The position numbers were made by a program, and so were the translations under genes. Under the pieces are notes generated by a model. That model did no database searches and had not been told where the DNA came from. It saw only the letters and a list, made by a program, of their open reading frames with translations. Positions 1 through 5,977 of a DNA stretch of 8,100 bases are shown here, one piece after another (position 1 is the first letter of the stretch; each line of letters opens with the position of its first letter). The stretch is from Nitrososphaeraceae archaeon (GTDB lineage Archaea > Thermoproteota > Nitrososphaeria > Nitrososphaerales > Nitrososphaeraceae). The DNA is taken from NCBI GenBank assembly GCA_030038695.1, contig JASHSN010000333.1, forward strand, positions 1-8,100, written 5' to 3'.

Positions 1-380
1 TTGGTTCCATCCAAATAGAATCACTGCAATACCATGTTTATCCTCCATACGGCCTTGTGACAGAAGCATTTATACCTGTAGGGGCATACCTTCTTTTTGT
101 TGGGATTTTTAGCTCAGCCAGACATGTATCTCGAGACGCTCAAGTCAGGAAAGAATTTTACAAAAGCGCATCGAGTCAGCTGACACTCCTACAAACAATT
201 GGAGTTTCACAGATGGAAAAAGAACTTGAAGTCCAAGTAAACTCTCTCGAAGAACGTTTCAAACCATTGGAGACAACAGATGAGCCGGATTTGAAAGAGG
301 AGGAGATAAAAAAAATCTTACACGATGTACTGACTGAGCTTTATTACTCAAAGGGCAAGAAAGCGATACAGAGATCATAG
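1..380 (+). CDS. C-terminal part of a multi-pass membrane protein, paralogue of the 765-2138 gene
   Basis: The frame is open from base 3 at the left edge, so the GTG at 57 is probably internal and the gene begins outside the window. The visible ~125 residues hold a YPPYG motif, one hydrophobic helix (AFIPVGAYLLFVGIFSSA) and a hydrophilic, charged tail likely to be cytosolic and helical (MEKELEVQVNSLEERF, then DLKEEEIKKIL). The same order is seen at the C-terminus of the convergent gene at 765-2138: YPPFG, AFVVLASFLFSIGIYS, then a QDAELR versus RDAQVR stretch and a LLDTLG versus LLQTIG stretch. The two are therefore paralogues. The family appears to be one of the expanded membrane protein families of Nitrososphaerota; no function is known to me. 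The tail after the last helix might be an interaction or sensor-output segment, but there is no recognisable kinase, HAMP or nucleotide-binding motif. Confidence 0.8.
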   Translation, partial: GSIQIESLQYHVYPPYGLVTEAFIPVGAYLLFVGIFSSARHVSRDAQVRKEFYKSASSQLTLLQTIGVSQMEKELEVQVNSLEERFKPLETTDEPDLKEEEIKKILHDVLTELYYSKGKKAIQRS

Positions 381-477
381 TTTTAACGTCGTTGTTGATT
401 GCCCAATGTAACGCGCATTGGTCGTTTTCTAACCCAACCCCAATCCGTTGCTGACAGGAATCCCAAGTGTATGAAAT

Positions 478-509
478 AGCTTTGTTGAATTATACTAGAC
501 AACAAAGCT
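478..509. repeat. Perfect 10-bp inverted repeat (hairpin)
   Basis: AGCTTTGTTG at 478-487 is the exact reverse complement of CAACAAAGCT at 500-509, with a 12-nt AT-rich loop. It lies about 100 nt past the stop of the left membrane protein gene, between two convergent genes. It could be a transcript 3'-end hairpin or the remnant of a mobile element end. No T-run follows directly, so a classical intrinsic terminator is not clear. Confidence 0.55.
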
Positions 510-583
510 TCACTACTCATCTGCTTTTCGCTCCTCAGGATGCAACACTTAGCAGGAGTGCAAGTTTCTTAAAGATAGTGTGT

Positions 584-641
584 CCCTAAGTTAACACCTT
601 GCCATCACCCTGAGTTACCAGCTTATCACCCTAAGTTACCA
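584..641 (+). repeat. Short direct repeats with CCCTRAGTTA core
   Basis: ATCACCCTGAGTTACCA at 604-620 recurs as ATCACCCTAAGTTACCA at 625-641 with one mismatch and a 21-nt period. A third core, CCCTAAGTTA, lies at 584-593, 24 nt upstream, and a lone ATCACCC follows at 652-658. The spacing of about two helical turns would put all copies on the same DNA face, as in a multi-site protein-binding region. No partner protein is evident. Confidence 0.5.
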
Positions 642-764
642 TCCAGTCCAAATCACCCGAAGAATTACCGGAGTCTTTTTTATCATTCTTATTATTCCTG
701 GAATATGATCAAATCCCTCTTTGTGTCTCGTCACTAAGCTCAAAGCTAGGCGTCGAATGTGCTT

Positions 765-2138
765 TCATCCTTTTTTTTCTCTAGTCTCCCTAATTACCAC
801 GTCTAAATATTGCCTAACTTCGTTGTCATCTAACATTGAAGATTCTACTGCTGTTTCTTTTTCCATATCATCTGCGTGTTTATGGATTAGTTTTACAACC
901 TTTCGTATAATCTCAGCAGTCTCTTGTGCATTACCTAAAGTATCTAGTAGAGCATACTCCTTTGCATATTTTCTGGCTAAATGACGTAATTCTGCATCTT
1001 GGGCGACTGACAACGCGACAGAGTATATTCCTATGCTAAAGAGAAAAGAAGCAAGCACAACAAAGGCACGTTGGATTGCTCCAAAGGGTGGATAAGAACA
1101 GTTGGTTATCCAGTTGTTGGTCGTCGGAGAAACTAAAATGGTTGATAACGCTGCTATAATCAAATAGTTAATTATCTTATTACGAGAAGTGGTAATTTGC
1201 CGTCCAAGAGTTTTTGCTACTAGAAGATATGCAAAAGCTATTACAAAATCAGCTCCAACCCATCCTGCGGTACCTATTACCCTAAAGAGAAGGAACCTGG
1301 GCTCCATATATACAAATTGACTTCCAGTTGTTAATAATTGAGGAACAAATATCCCAGTAAGAAAAAGTACAGGTGGTAAAATAATAATTGTCCAAAATGT
1401 TGCTCTTCCTATCTGATCCTTAAAATAACGAAGGAAATATGCAACAGCAACTGTTTCTGCGATAGCAATAGCCGTAACTTGAGGTACAAGAAAACCATAA
1501 AGATGAATCACAAGTTCTATTCTAGATAAGTGTCTGCTTGCCATAGAATTGCTCGAGTGGAAATGTGGATCTATGGAGGATGGTCTTGCAAAGACTAATT
1601 CCTTTGTATCAAGTGCAGTAGTAACTGTCACGCTGATGCAAAAGAGCATCGATGAAACAGCAAATGCCAATATCATGATATTGTGTCGTTTGTTGACACT
1701 CGACTTGAACCATGACAAAAATTTGTAAGTGCGAAAACCAAAGAACAAGATAGCTACTCCACTGATTAAGACAATTAGAATCAGCAGGTAAGTACTATAT
1801 TGTGAAAATAACACCATTTCAACAATGATAGCTCCAAAGATGACTAAAAGTGCATAAAGAAAAATAGGTGTTGCCTTGTACAGCCTATTAAAGAACGAAG
1901 GAGCCTCGAGGTCTTTGCGCAATGCAACCATATAATCTCTAAGGGCATACAGACCTGCAAAAAATACAGTGATACTCATTGCTAGAAATAATATTACACC
2001 AAAAGAAGAATTAAGAGGCTTTCCCAAAGCGTCAAGAAAGGTGCCAAAGATTACATCGGTAACTATCATGGCCCAAGCAATAAACGTCATCAAATAAGTT
2101 TTTTTGTTAATGATACTAGTAGTGACTAACAATAGCAT
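765..2138 (-). CDS. Multi-pass (about 10 TM) membrane protein of a Nitrososphaerota-expanded family
   Basis: This 457-aa protein has about ten predicted hydrophobic helices, at roughly residues 15-35, 46-66, 91-112, 117-135, 153-175, 208-236, 247-268, 282-309, 322-338 and 357-379. A hydrophilic loop at 177-207 separates the fifth and sixth. The charged tail at 380-457 (QDAELRHLARKYAKEY, later LDDNEVRQYLDVVIRETREKKG) is predicted to be cytosolic and helical. The YPPFG motif at 349-353 and the tail match the truncated gene at the left edge, so the two are convergent paralogues. The ATG at 2136-2138 is supported by a TATA box about 23 nt upstream, implying a leaderless message; Met17 is a weaker alternative. 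The N-terminal part looks like a generic sensor or transport scaffold, but no catalytic, ligand-binding or transporter signature is seen. Function unknown. Confidence 0.85.
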   Translation of the reverse strand: MLLLVTTSIINKKTYLMTFIAWAMIVTDVIFGTFLDALGKPLNSSFGVILFLAMSITVFFAGLYALRDYMVALRKDLEAPSFFNRLYKATPIFLYALLVIFGAIIVEMVLFSQYSTYLLILIVLISGVAILFFGFRTYKFLSWFKSSVNKRHNIMILAFAVSSMLFCISVTVTTALDTKELVFARPSSIDPHFHSSNSMASRHLSRIELVIHLYGFLVPQVTAIAIAETVAVAYFLRYFKDQIGRATFWTIIILPPVLFLTGIFVPQLLTTGSQFVYMEPRFLLFRVIGTAGWVGADFVIAFAYLLVAKTLGRQITTSRNKIINYLIIAALSTILVSPTTNNWITNCSYPPFGAIQRAFVVLASFLFSIGIYSVALSVAQDAELRHLARKYAKEYALLDTLGNAQETAEIIRKVVKLIHKHADDMEKETAVESSMLDDNEVRQYLDVVIRETREKKG

Positions 2139-2156
2139 TTTTGTAGTAGAGACTTC

Positions 2157-2178
2157 ATTATATACGCTCCTATATACG
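2157..2178 (-). promoter_or_regulatory. TATA box(es) of the 765-2138 membrane protein gene
   Basis: On the minus strand, CGTATATA occurs twice, 12 bp apart (plus-strand TATATACG at 2159-2166 and 2171-2178). The proximal copy lies in CGTATATAATG and is centred about 23 nt before the ATG at 2138, which fits an archaeal TATA box driving a leaderless transcript. The distal copy could be an alternative TATA box or part of the BRE/activator region. Confidence 0.6.
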
Positions 2179-2411
2179 TTCCAGCAAATTGCTGAATTGC
2201 TTATACTTTTCTCACTAGGTATACATGTGAGAGTGCTGTAACGTAGAACATAATGAACTTAAGACCTCACAACTAAACATTTTCATTTCGCTGCAGTCCG
2301 TTATAGTTACGAACAGATGTGAACGCAATGATATTTCATCACTGCAAATTATTCGTACAAGATAGCCTCATTGGATAGATGCCTACAACTACCATGCATA
2401 TATACTAAAAT

Positions 2412-2936
2412 GTGTTAAATAGTAATAATCATGTCAGATATAGGTTCTCATCGGTCGCTAGCACTACGGCAGGTACTCCGGCACCGGACTTTACTCTTCA
2501 TACTACACCTGACCAATCGGTATCCTTAAGCCAGTTTCGAGGTAATCCCACAATTGTTGTTTTCTATCCAGCAGACTTCTCTCCAGTTTGTTGGGATCAA
2601 ATGGCACTATATAATCAAATCTTGCCCGAATTCCAGCGTTTTAATGCTGAGCTAGTAGGAATATCCGTCGATGGTGTTTGGTCACACCTCGCCTTTTCAA
2701 AAGAACGGAATCTTCACTTTCCGTTGCTTTCAGATTTTGAACCCAAAGGCTCAGTAGCCAGAAAGTACGGTGTATATCGTCAACAAGAAGGTACAACTGA
2801 ACGAGCTTTATTCGTTATTGACAGTGACGGGATTATACGATGGAGTTATGTTTCACCAATAGGCGTTAATCCAGGGGCAGAAGGAATCCTGAAAGCCTTA
2901 GGATTGCTCTCTGAGCCAAGCAAGAAACAAGACTAA
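2412..2936 (+). CDS. One-cysteine peroxiredoxin (AhpC/TSA-Bcp type)
   Basis: This 174-aa thiol peroxidase would reduce hydrogen peroxide or organic peroxides in the cytoplasm. The AhpC/TSA fold runs from about residue 21 (GTPAPDFTL) to 165. The active-site signature P-x3-T/S-x2-C is FYPADFSPVC, giving P53, S57 and peroxidatic C60; the supporting arginine is probably R131 in ERALFVIDSDG. C60 is the only cysteine, so a 1-Cys mechanism with an external thiol reductant is expected, and the DsbA-like dithiol protein encoded 16 nt downstream is an obvious candidate partner (inference). The start is uncertain: an in-frame TAA lies at 2406-2408, and GTG 2412 is the only usual start codon before the conserved domain. 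The AT-rich TATA-like box at 2396-2405 lies too close to it. BCP/PrxQ-type and AhpE-type assignments are both possible. Confidence 0.88.
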   Translation: MLNSNNHVRYRFSSVASTTAGTPAPDFTLHTTPDQSVSLSQFRGNPTIVVFYPADFSPVCWDQMALYNQILPEFQRFNAELVGISVDGVWSHLAFSKERNLHFPLLSDFEPKGSVARKYGVYRQQEGTTERALFVIDSDGIIRWSYVSPIGVNPGAEGILKALGLLSEPSKKQD

Positions 2937-2952
2937 AGAGTGGTAATATAAA

Positions 2953-3525
2953 ATGGAGAGCGAAATAGTAAAACTGATTTTACCTGTCGCTAGTGATCGA
3001 GATCATATTCAAGGCTCTTCCACTGCACCTCTGACATTAGTCGAATACGGCGATTACGAGTGTCCGTCTTGTGGACAAGCTTATCCAATGATCAAGGAAG
3101 TTCAAAGACACCTTGGTAATAAATTACGATTTGTGTTTCGCAATTTTCCACTCACAGAAATTCATCCACATGCACAGCACGCAGCTGAAGCCGCCGAGGC
3201 TGCAGGCGCACAGGATAGGTTTTGGGAAATGCATGATCATTTATATGAACACCAGCAAGCTCTGGATGATAAGAATTTAGAGAATTATGCTGACAGTTTA
3301 GGATTGAATCTGGGCAAGTTCAATATTGATATGTCCTCACATGTTCACGCACGTCGAATTCGAGAAGATTTTCTGAGCGGTGTACGGAGTGGTGTGAATG
3401 GCACACCAACTTTTTACATCAATGCAATACGTTACAACAGCTCGTTAGATTTAGAAACTATATTAGAAGCCCTCAGATCTGCCACCAACAAGAAAGCCCA
3501 TAAACAGTCAAATTCAGATATTTGA
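2953..3525 (+). CDS. DsbA-family thioredoxin-fold protein (cytoplasmic, NhaA C-terminal-domain-like)
   Basis: This 190-aa protein has a thioredoxin fold with a DsbA-type helical insertion. The redox motif CPSC is at C37-C40 in EYGDYECPSCGQ, and the cis-proline is P152 in NGTPTFYIN. There is no signal peptide or TM segment, so it should act in the cytoplasm, unlike classical secreted DsbA. The sequence (TLVEYGDYECPSCGQAYP, RFVFRNFPLTEIHPHAQHAA, FWEMHDHLYEHQ) closely resembles bacterial stand-alone DsbA-like proteins and the extra C-terminal domain of some NhaA antiporters, which suggests transfer from bacteria (inference from memory of the family). It follows the peroxiredoxin by 16 nt with a weak Shine-Dalgarno-like GAGTGGT at 2938-2944, so the two are probably one transcript. 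It may act as a disulfide reductase or oxidoreductase and could recycle the 1-Cys peroxiredoxin. Confidence 0.9.
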   Translation: MESEIVKLILPVASDRDHIQGSSTAPLTLVEYGDYECPSCGQAYPMIKEVQRHLGNKLRFVFRNFPLTEIHPHAQHAAEAAEAAGAQDRFWEMHDHLYEHQQALDDKNLENYADSLGLNLGKFNIDMSSHVHARRIREDFLSGVRSGVNGTPTFYINAIRYNSSLDLETILEALRSATNKKAHKQSNSDI

Positions 3526-3529
3526 TAGG

Positions 3530-3535
3530 TTTTTT
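3530..3535 (+). terminator. T-run terminator of the peroxiredoxin-dsbA operon
   Basis: Six consecutive T residues lie 5 nt after the stop of the DsbA-like gene, followed by more T-rich sequence. Oligo-T on the coding strand is the usual archaeal termination signal. No hairpin is needed or obvious. Confidence 0.45.
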
Positions 3536-3802
3536 AATAGGTTCCTTTAATCTTGATTTAGACATAAACACGCAGATTGATAGTATTCAATTTTGCTATT
3601 TCTTTTTCCTCTTTCACGAAAATTCTGTCTCAACAATATTTGCAGTATCACAAGCAGGTGATTCACCCGTTTCTCCTCGAATAACTATGTCCTGTTGCAA
3701 AGACAGCTCGAAAGAATTAAAGAGCGTAGACATTTAGTATTAAAAAGGTCTGCATACATAGGCAACATGTAGCATATTGAATACATTTATTTTTGAATTC
3801 CT

Positions 3803-3892
3803 ATGAGGATGAGTAGTGTATGTACCGAAGAACAATTTGATAAAAGATTTGCCATCGCGTTAAAGGGCACTTTTTCTTACGACAACGCATGA
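3803..3892 (+). CDS. Possible small protein of 29 aa (doubtful)
   Basis: ATG at 3803 opens a 29-codon frame reading MRMSSVCTEEQFDKRF, then AIALKGTFSYDNA. The composition is protein-like, with a short amphipathic stretch, but the length is within chance expectation. An AT-rich CATATTGA element centred near 3776 is about 26 nt upstream, compatible with a weak TATA box and a leaderless message. No family is recognised. Confidence 0.2.
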   Translation: MRMSSVCTEEQFDKRFAIALKGTFSYDNA

Positions 3893-3920
3893 CATTATAC
3901 AATCCTTGCTATTCCTTTCC

Positions 3921-4025
3921 CTACATCCTGTCATACGCTTCAGTAACCTTTAGATTTAGCGCAGTTGTTAGATCGTTAGTCACTCTTCGTTCTTCTCTTG
4001 GTAGTTCTAATTGATTATTGGGCAT
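3921..4025 (-). CDS. Possible small charged protein of 34 aa (doubtful)
   Basis: ATG at 4025-4023 opens a 34-codon frame beginning MPNNQLELPREERRVTND and ending in TEAYDRM. It is charged, soluble and free of low complexity, with codons like those of neighbouring genes. A TATA-like TTATATTT (plus-strand AAATATAA 4055-4062) is centred about 33 nt upstream, which would give a leader of about 7 nt. The TAG stop is followed by out-of-frame sequence with no sign of a longer broken gene. No homologue is known to me. Confidence 0.28.
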   Translation of the reverse strand: MPNNQLELPREERRVTNDLTTALNLKVTEAYDRM

Positions 4026-4110
4026 GCGTGAACAATTGAATATATCACCATAGGAAATATAAGATTGGATTAACATAGTGAGTTAACAAGGTTACCGTAT
4101 CAACATGGCA

Positions 4111-4647
4111 TCAGTGTGCCGGAACAGACTTATCGCCTGATTGTGACGCACCTATACCTTCGCCGGCAAATTGTGCTGCAACAGCAATAAAATTAACGCT
4201 GCCTGAAAGAGTGATTCGATAATTTCCGTTACCATCCGTTACAGCAGTTGGTTTCAGGTTAGCATCGTCGCCAAATTGATCTCGACCCGTAAACGTTATA
4301 GTAGCTCCGCTTACTCCTGAACCATTGGTAGTTAATCTACCAGCTAGTGTGACACCGCCTTGAAATGCAGGGGTGACACTTAGAGTTAGGGACGAATGGG
4401 TTAGTACTCGGTTTGGAGATGGAGATAAAGATTGAGTTGGAATTAGAGTTGGAGTTAATGTCACTCCTGAACCACTGATGGCGTTTGACGAAGTAACAGT
4501 GCACGAATTACCACAGTTCTGCTGATTATTCCCACTATTGGAGGCACTTATAAACTGGCTATTATGGGCTAAGGCGGTGTGTCCACTATCTATCATTACT
4601 ACACTTACTAATAACACTATAAATGTTGGTATTGCCATATGCTTCAT
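4111..4647 (-). CDS. Secreted protein with an Ig-like / carboxypeptidase-regulatory-like beta domain
   Basis: This 178-aa protein starts with a Sec signal peptide: basic MKH, a hydrophobic core at about 7-19 and likely cleavage after TALA at residue 27. A linker rich in Ser, Asn, Thr and Pro follows (28-85), with a C45/C49 pair that could form a disulfide. From about residue 86 to 178 the pattern SLTLSVTPAFQGGVTLAGRL, GSGVSGATITFTG, TAVTDGNGNYRITLS, FIAVAAQFAGEG is typical of beta-sandwich repeats of the Ig-like or carboxypeptidase-regulatory type (G-x-P/S-G-A-x-I-x-F, then T-D-x-N-G-x-Y). It is probably exported to the cell surface or pseudoperiplasm; binding partner unknown. The leaderless start at 4647 is backed by a TATA box about 26 nt upstream; Met4 is an alternative start. 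Confidence 0.82.
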   Translation of the reverse strand: MKHMAIPTFIVLLVSVVMIDSGHTALAHNSQFISASNSGNNQQNCGNSCTVTSSNAISGSGVTLTPTLIPTQSLSPSPNRVLTHSSLTLSVTPAFQGGVTLAGRLTTNGSGVSGATITFTGRDQFGDDANLKPTAVTDGNGNYRITLSGSVNFIAVAAQFAGEGIGASQSGDKSVPAH

Positions 4648-4668
4648 AATGATACCAGGTTAAGTAAC

Positions 4669-4678
4669 ATATATTAAA
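4669..4678 (-). promoter_or_regulatory. TATA box of the secreted protein gene
   Basis: Minus-strand TTTAATATAT is centred about 26 nt before the ATG at 4647, the standard archaeal distance for transcription starting at the start codon. Confidence 0.65.
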
Positions 4679-4770
4679 CCTGCTGTAAATATACAGATAA
4701 TATATTACTATAACAAGACTTAACTCTCGCCTGAAACTATCGCAGATTGCACTTTTGTCATCTTAAGAAA

Positions 4771-4798
4771 AAATATATGTGGAGATGACGACTCGTCA
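4771..4798 (+). promoter_or_regulatory. Promoter with palindromic operator-like site for the 4810 small ORF
   Basis: A TATA-like AAATATAT (4771-4778) is followed by a perfect palindrome around one central base, TGACGACTCGTCA (4786-4798). The palindrome falls between the TATA box and the expected start of transcription near 4800, a usual place for an archaeal repressor site. The small ORF begins at 4810. The regulator is unknown. Confidence 0.4.
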
Positions 4799-4809
4799 CC
4801 GGTTTTATT

Positions 4810-4917
4810 ATGTACTTCTCGAAGTTGCAGAAGCATGAACCTGCGCGCGGCCCTAATGCACCGACTCCCGGGAATGACACCCAAGAAGGCTTAAGCATCA
4901 TTTATTTATTTTGTTAA
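4810..4917 (+). CDS. Candidate small protein of 35 aa
   Basis: ATG at 4810 opens a 35-codon frame: MYFSKLQKHEPARGPNAP, then TPGNDTQEGLSIIYLFC. It has a basic start, a Pro/Gly/Asn-rich hydrophilic middle and a hydrophobic last eight residues ending in cysteine. Support comes from context: a TATA box about 35 nt upstream with a palindrome between them, a stop codon embedded in an 8-bp hairpin followed by T-rich DNA, and a G+C content well above the surrounding sequence. The same G+C-rich block also has another short frame (ATG at 4834, MNLRAALMHRLPGMTPKKA), so it could instead be a structured small RNA or a relic of a longer gene. No family is recognised. Confidence 0.35.
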   Translation: MYFSKLQKHEPARGPNAPTPGNDTQEGLSIIYLFC

Positions 4918-4937
4918 GGTCGATGTTTGTCGACTTT
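4916..4937. terminator. Hairpin terminator between converging small ORF and pseudogene
   Basis: AAGGTCGA (4916-4923) pairs with TCGACTTT (4930-4937) with one G-T wobble and a 6-nt loop, leading into TTTTAT on the plus strand. It overlaps the stop codon of the 4810-4917 ORF and lies 5 nt from the stop of the minus-strand pseudogene, so it may serve both directions. Confidence 0.45.
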
Positions 4938-4941
4938 TATG

Positions 4942-5244
4942 TCATTTGGATGAGTCTGTCAAACTTGTTATCAAACTCGCTCTATGTATAAGTTTGTTGT
5001 AAAAAGGTTTGTATTTATTTTTCCAAAGTCGTTGCTGTTCTTTGCTAAAAGGATTTTCAGCTAATACTCTTTTGATCGAGAAAAGATGATTTCTGCAATC
5101 CATCTTCTACCTGCATCTTTTAGCTGCTTCCATCGAGTCGAAATTTGTCTAACATCTCTTCAAACAAATTCCTGTTTTCCTTCCGCAATGGTATATCCAA
5201 AACGTTGCTGCGATTTCCTTGGTAATGTCTTTATCTGCGCTCAT
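4942..5244 (-). pseudogene. Decayed ~100-aa gene with two frameshifts and a nonsense codon
   Basis: Reading the minus strand from ATG at 5244 gives MSADKDITKEIAATF, then an extra T in a T4 run (plus-strand A4 at 5199-5202) breaks the frame. Ignoring that T, translation resumes as GYTIAEGKQEFV, meets TGA at 5162-5160 (one C-to-T change from CGA, Arg) and continues RDVRQISTRWKQLKDAGRRW and IAEIIFSRSKE. A one-base loss near 5068-5070 shifts it again, after which VLAENPFSKEQQRLWKNKYK, PFYNKLIHRASL and ITSLTDSSK end at a TGA at 4944-4942. The two indels cancel, giving an ancestral length of exactly 101 codons. The protein was small, soluble, strongly basic and mostly helical, which could suit nucleic-acid binding, but I do not recognise the family. 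Sequencing error alone would need three separate errors, so decay is likelier. Confidence 0.6.
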
Positions 5245-5261
5245 GTTATAAACTAAATATA

Positions 5262-5780
5262 TTGAATCTACCTCAATCCATAATAAAAGAATATCTTGTA
5301 CCTAACGATTACTATAAGCCAAACATAGAGATAGGAAACTATTATTTAAAATGGAATAACGAATCGTATGGTATATCTCAAAAAGAAATAAGTGAACTAA
5401 AGAAATTTCTAACTAATACAATTCCTTTTTTTGATAGTAGCTATGAGCTTTTGAATAGCTTTGAGAAGGCCAGATACAATGCAAAATATCGTTTGCATAA
5501 GGAATTATCTCCAACTATAAATATTTCCTATGTAAACAAACACGTTAGTCATTATAATGTACTCAAGTATGAATTGAATATGCGTACAGATGGTTCTACG
5601 TTTATTGACAGAATAGAAAGTATGCAAGCAATGAGAACGACAACAGGAAATGGTAACCCTGCAGTGAAGAAAGCAGATGTACAAATGTATCAAGTTAAAC
5701 CTATATTTTATTTAAAATGGACTCTAGGTGAACTATTATTCGATCGTCATGGTAAATTGGCTTCTCATAGTAGGGCATAA
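5262..5780 (+). CDS. Unrecognised 172-aa soluble protein
   Basis: The protein is rich in Tyr, Asn and Lys, has no signal peptide or TM helix, and shows no family motif that I know. Visible segments are an N-terminal Tyr-rich part (YLVPNDYYKPNIEIGNYYLKW, about residues 11-31), a charged helix at about 40-80, a stretch SPTINISYVNKHVSHYNVL at 83-101, and a C-terminal part with MRTTTGNGNP (124-133) and KPIFYLKWTLGELLFDRHGK (146-165). KADVQMYQVKPIFYLKW suggests beta strands. The start is weak: TTG 5262 is the first usual start after an in-frame TAA at 5223, and a TATA-like TAAATATAT overlaps it, so the N-terminus may be lost. It runs divergently from the pseudogene at 4942-5244 and may be part of the same decaying segment. 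Confidence 0.6.
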   Translation: MNLPQSIIKEYLVPNDYYKPNIEIGNYYLKWNNESYGISQKEISELKKFLTNTIPFFDSSYELLNSFEKARYNAKYRLHKELSPTINISYVNKHVSHYNVLKYELNMRTDGSTFIDRIESMQAMRTTTGNGNPAVKKADVQMYQVKPIFYLKWTLGELLFDRHGKLASHSRA

Positions 5781-5884
5781 GCATGCGGGATGGGGCTTTG
5801 GTGGTATCTTTCGCATAGTTATGAAGGCGCACATTTCGTTCATTTTAGGATTTTGCTGCTCAAACACCTAAACTAATGCAGCGA

Positions 5885-5902
5885 TTCTCTCTAGCGGGAG
5901 AA
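5885..5902. repeat. Small hairpin in the spacer before the HhH-like gene
   Basis: TTCTCTC (5885-5891) pairs with GGGAGAA (5896-5902) over seven positions including one G-T wobble, with a 4-nt loop. It lies between the convergent 5262-5780 and 5978-6259 genes and could be a transcript 3'-end structure. It is weak and may be chance. Confidence 0.25.
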
Positions 5903-5977
5903 AATGTCCAAGGGATCAGCCGCCATCTCAATTATTCATAAATTACTCCAGGAATAGGATAAAATGGTTGGAAGCAA

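Larger units (their letters stand above)
381..764. other. Gene-free spacer between convergent paralogues
   Basis: No plausible gene is seen in this 384-nt stretch. It holds a perfect 10-bp inverted repeat (478-509), three short related direct repeats (584-641) and a T-rich stretch at about 676-697 that could end plus-strand transcripts. The only long plus-strand frame here (721-984) is antisense to the membrane protein gene and has no protein-like composition. Confidence 0.6.
3526..4110. other. Gene-poor spacer after the redox operon
   Basis: This 585-nt region has no confident gene. A T6 run at 3530-3535 directly after the dsbA-like stop, with further T-rich stretches to about 3613, would suit archaeal transcription termination. 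The plus-strand frame 3522-3737 has only a TTG start and low-complexity content and is probably not coding. Two small ORFs (3803-3892 plus, 3921-4025 minus) converge here and are listed separately with low confidence. Confidence 0.5.

Noticed and set aside
57..380. GTG 57 as the true start of the left gene
   Set aside because: The frame is open upstream to the window edge and the upstream residues (including YPPYG) match the paralogue, so GTG 57 encodes an internal valine.
584..641. Short repeats considered as a CRISPR array
   Set aside because: The repeat unit is about 17 bp with 4-7 nt between copies, far too short for CRISPR repeats and spacers, and no cas gene is present.
721..984. Plus-strand frame of 87 codons
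   Set aside because: It is antisense to the C-terminal part of the membrane protein gene, is Ser/Cys-rich in the way typical of antisense frames, and has no promoter.
3522..3737. Plus-strand frame of 71 codons after the DsbA-like gene
   Set aside because: It has only a TTG start overlapping the upstream gene's last codons, runs through the T-rich terminator region and has a low-complexity Phe-rich stretch.
4830..4892. G+C-rich block considered as a tRNA or other stable RNA gene
   Set aside because: No cloverleaf, no T-loop GTTCRA motif paired with an acceptor stem, and no CCA-side match was found on either strand; a different small RNA is still possible.
5505..5693. Minus-strand frame of 62 codons
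   Set aside because: It is antisense to the 5262-5780 gene, with Cys/His-rich non-native composition.
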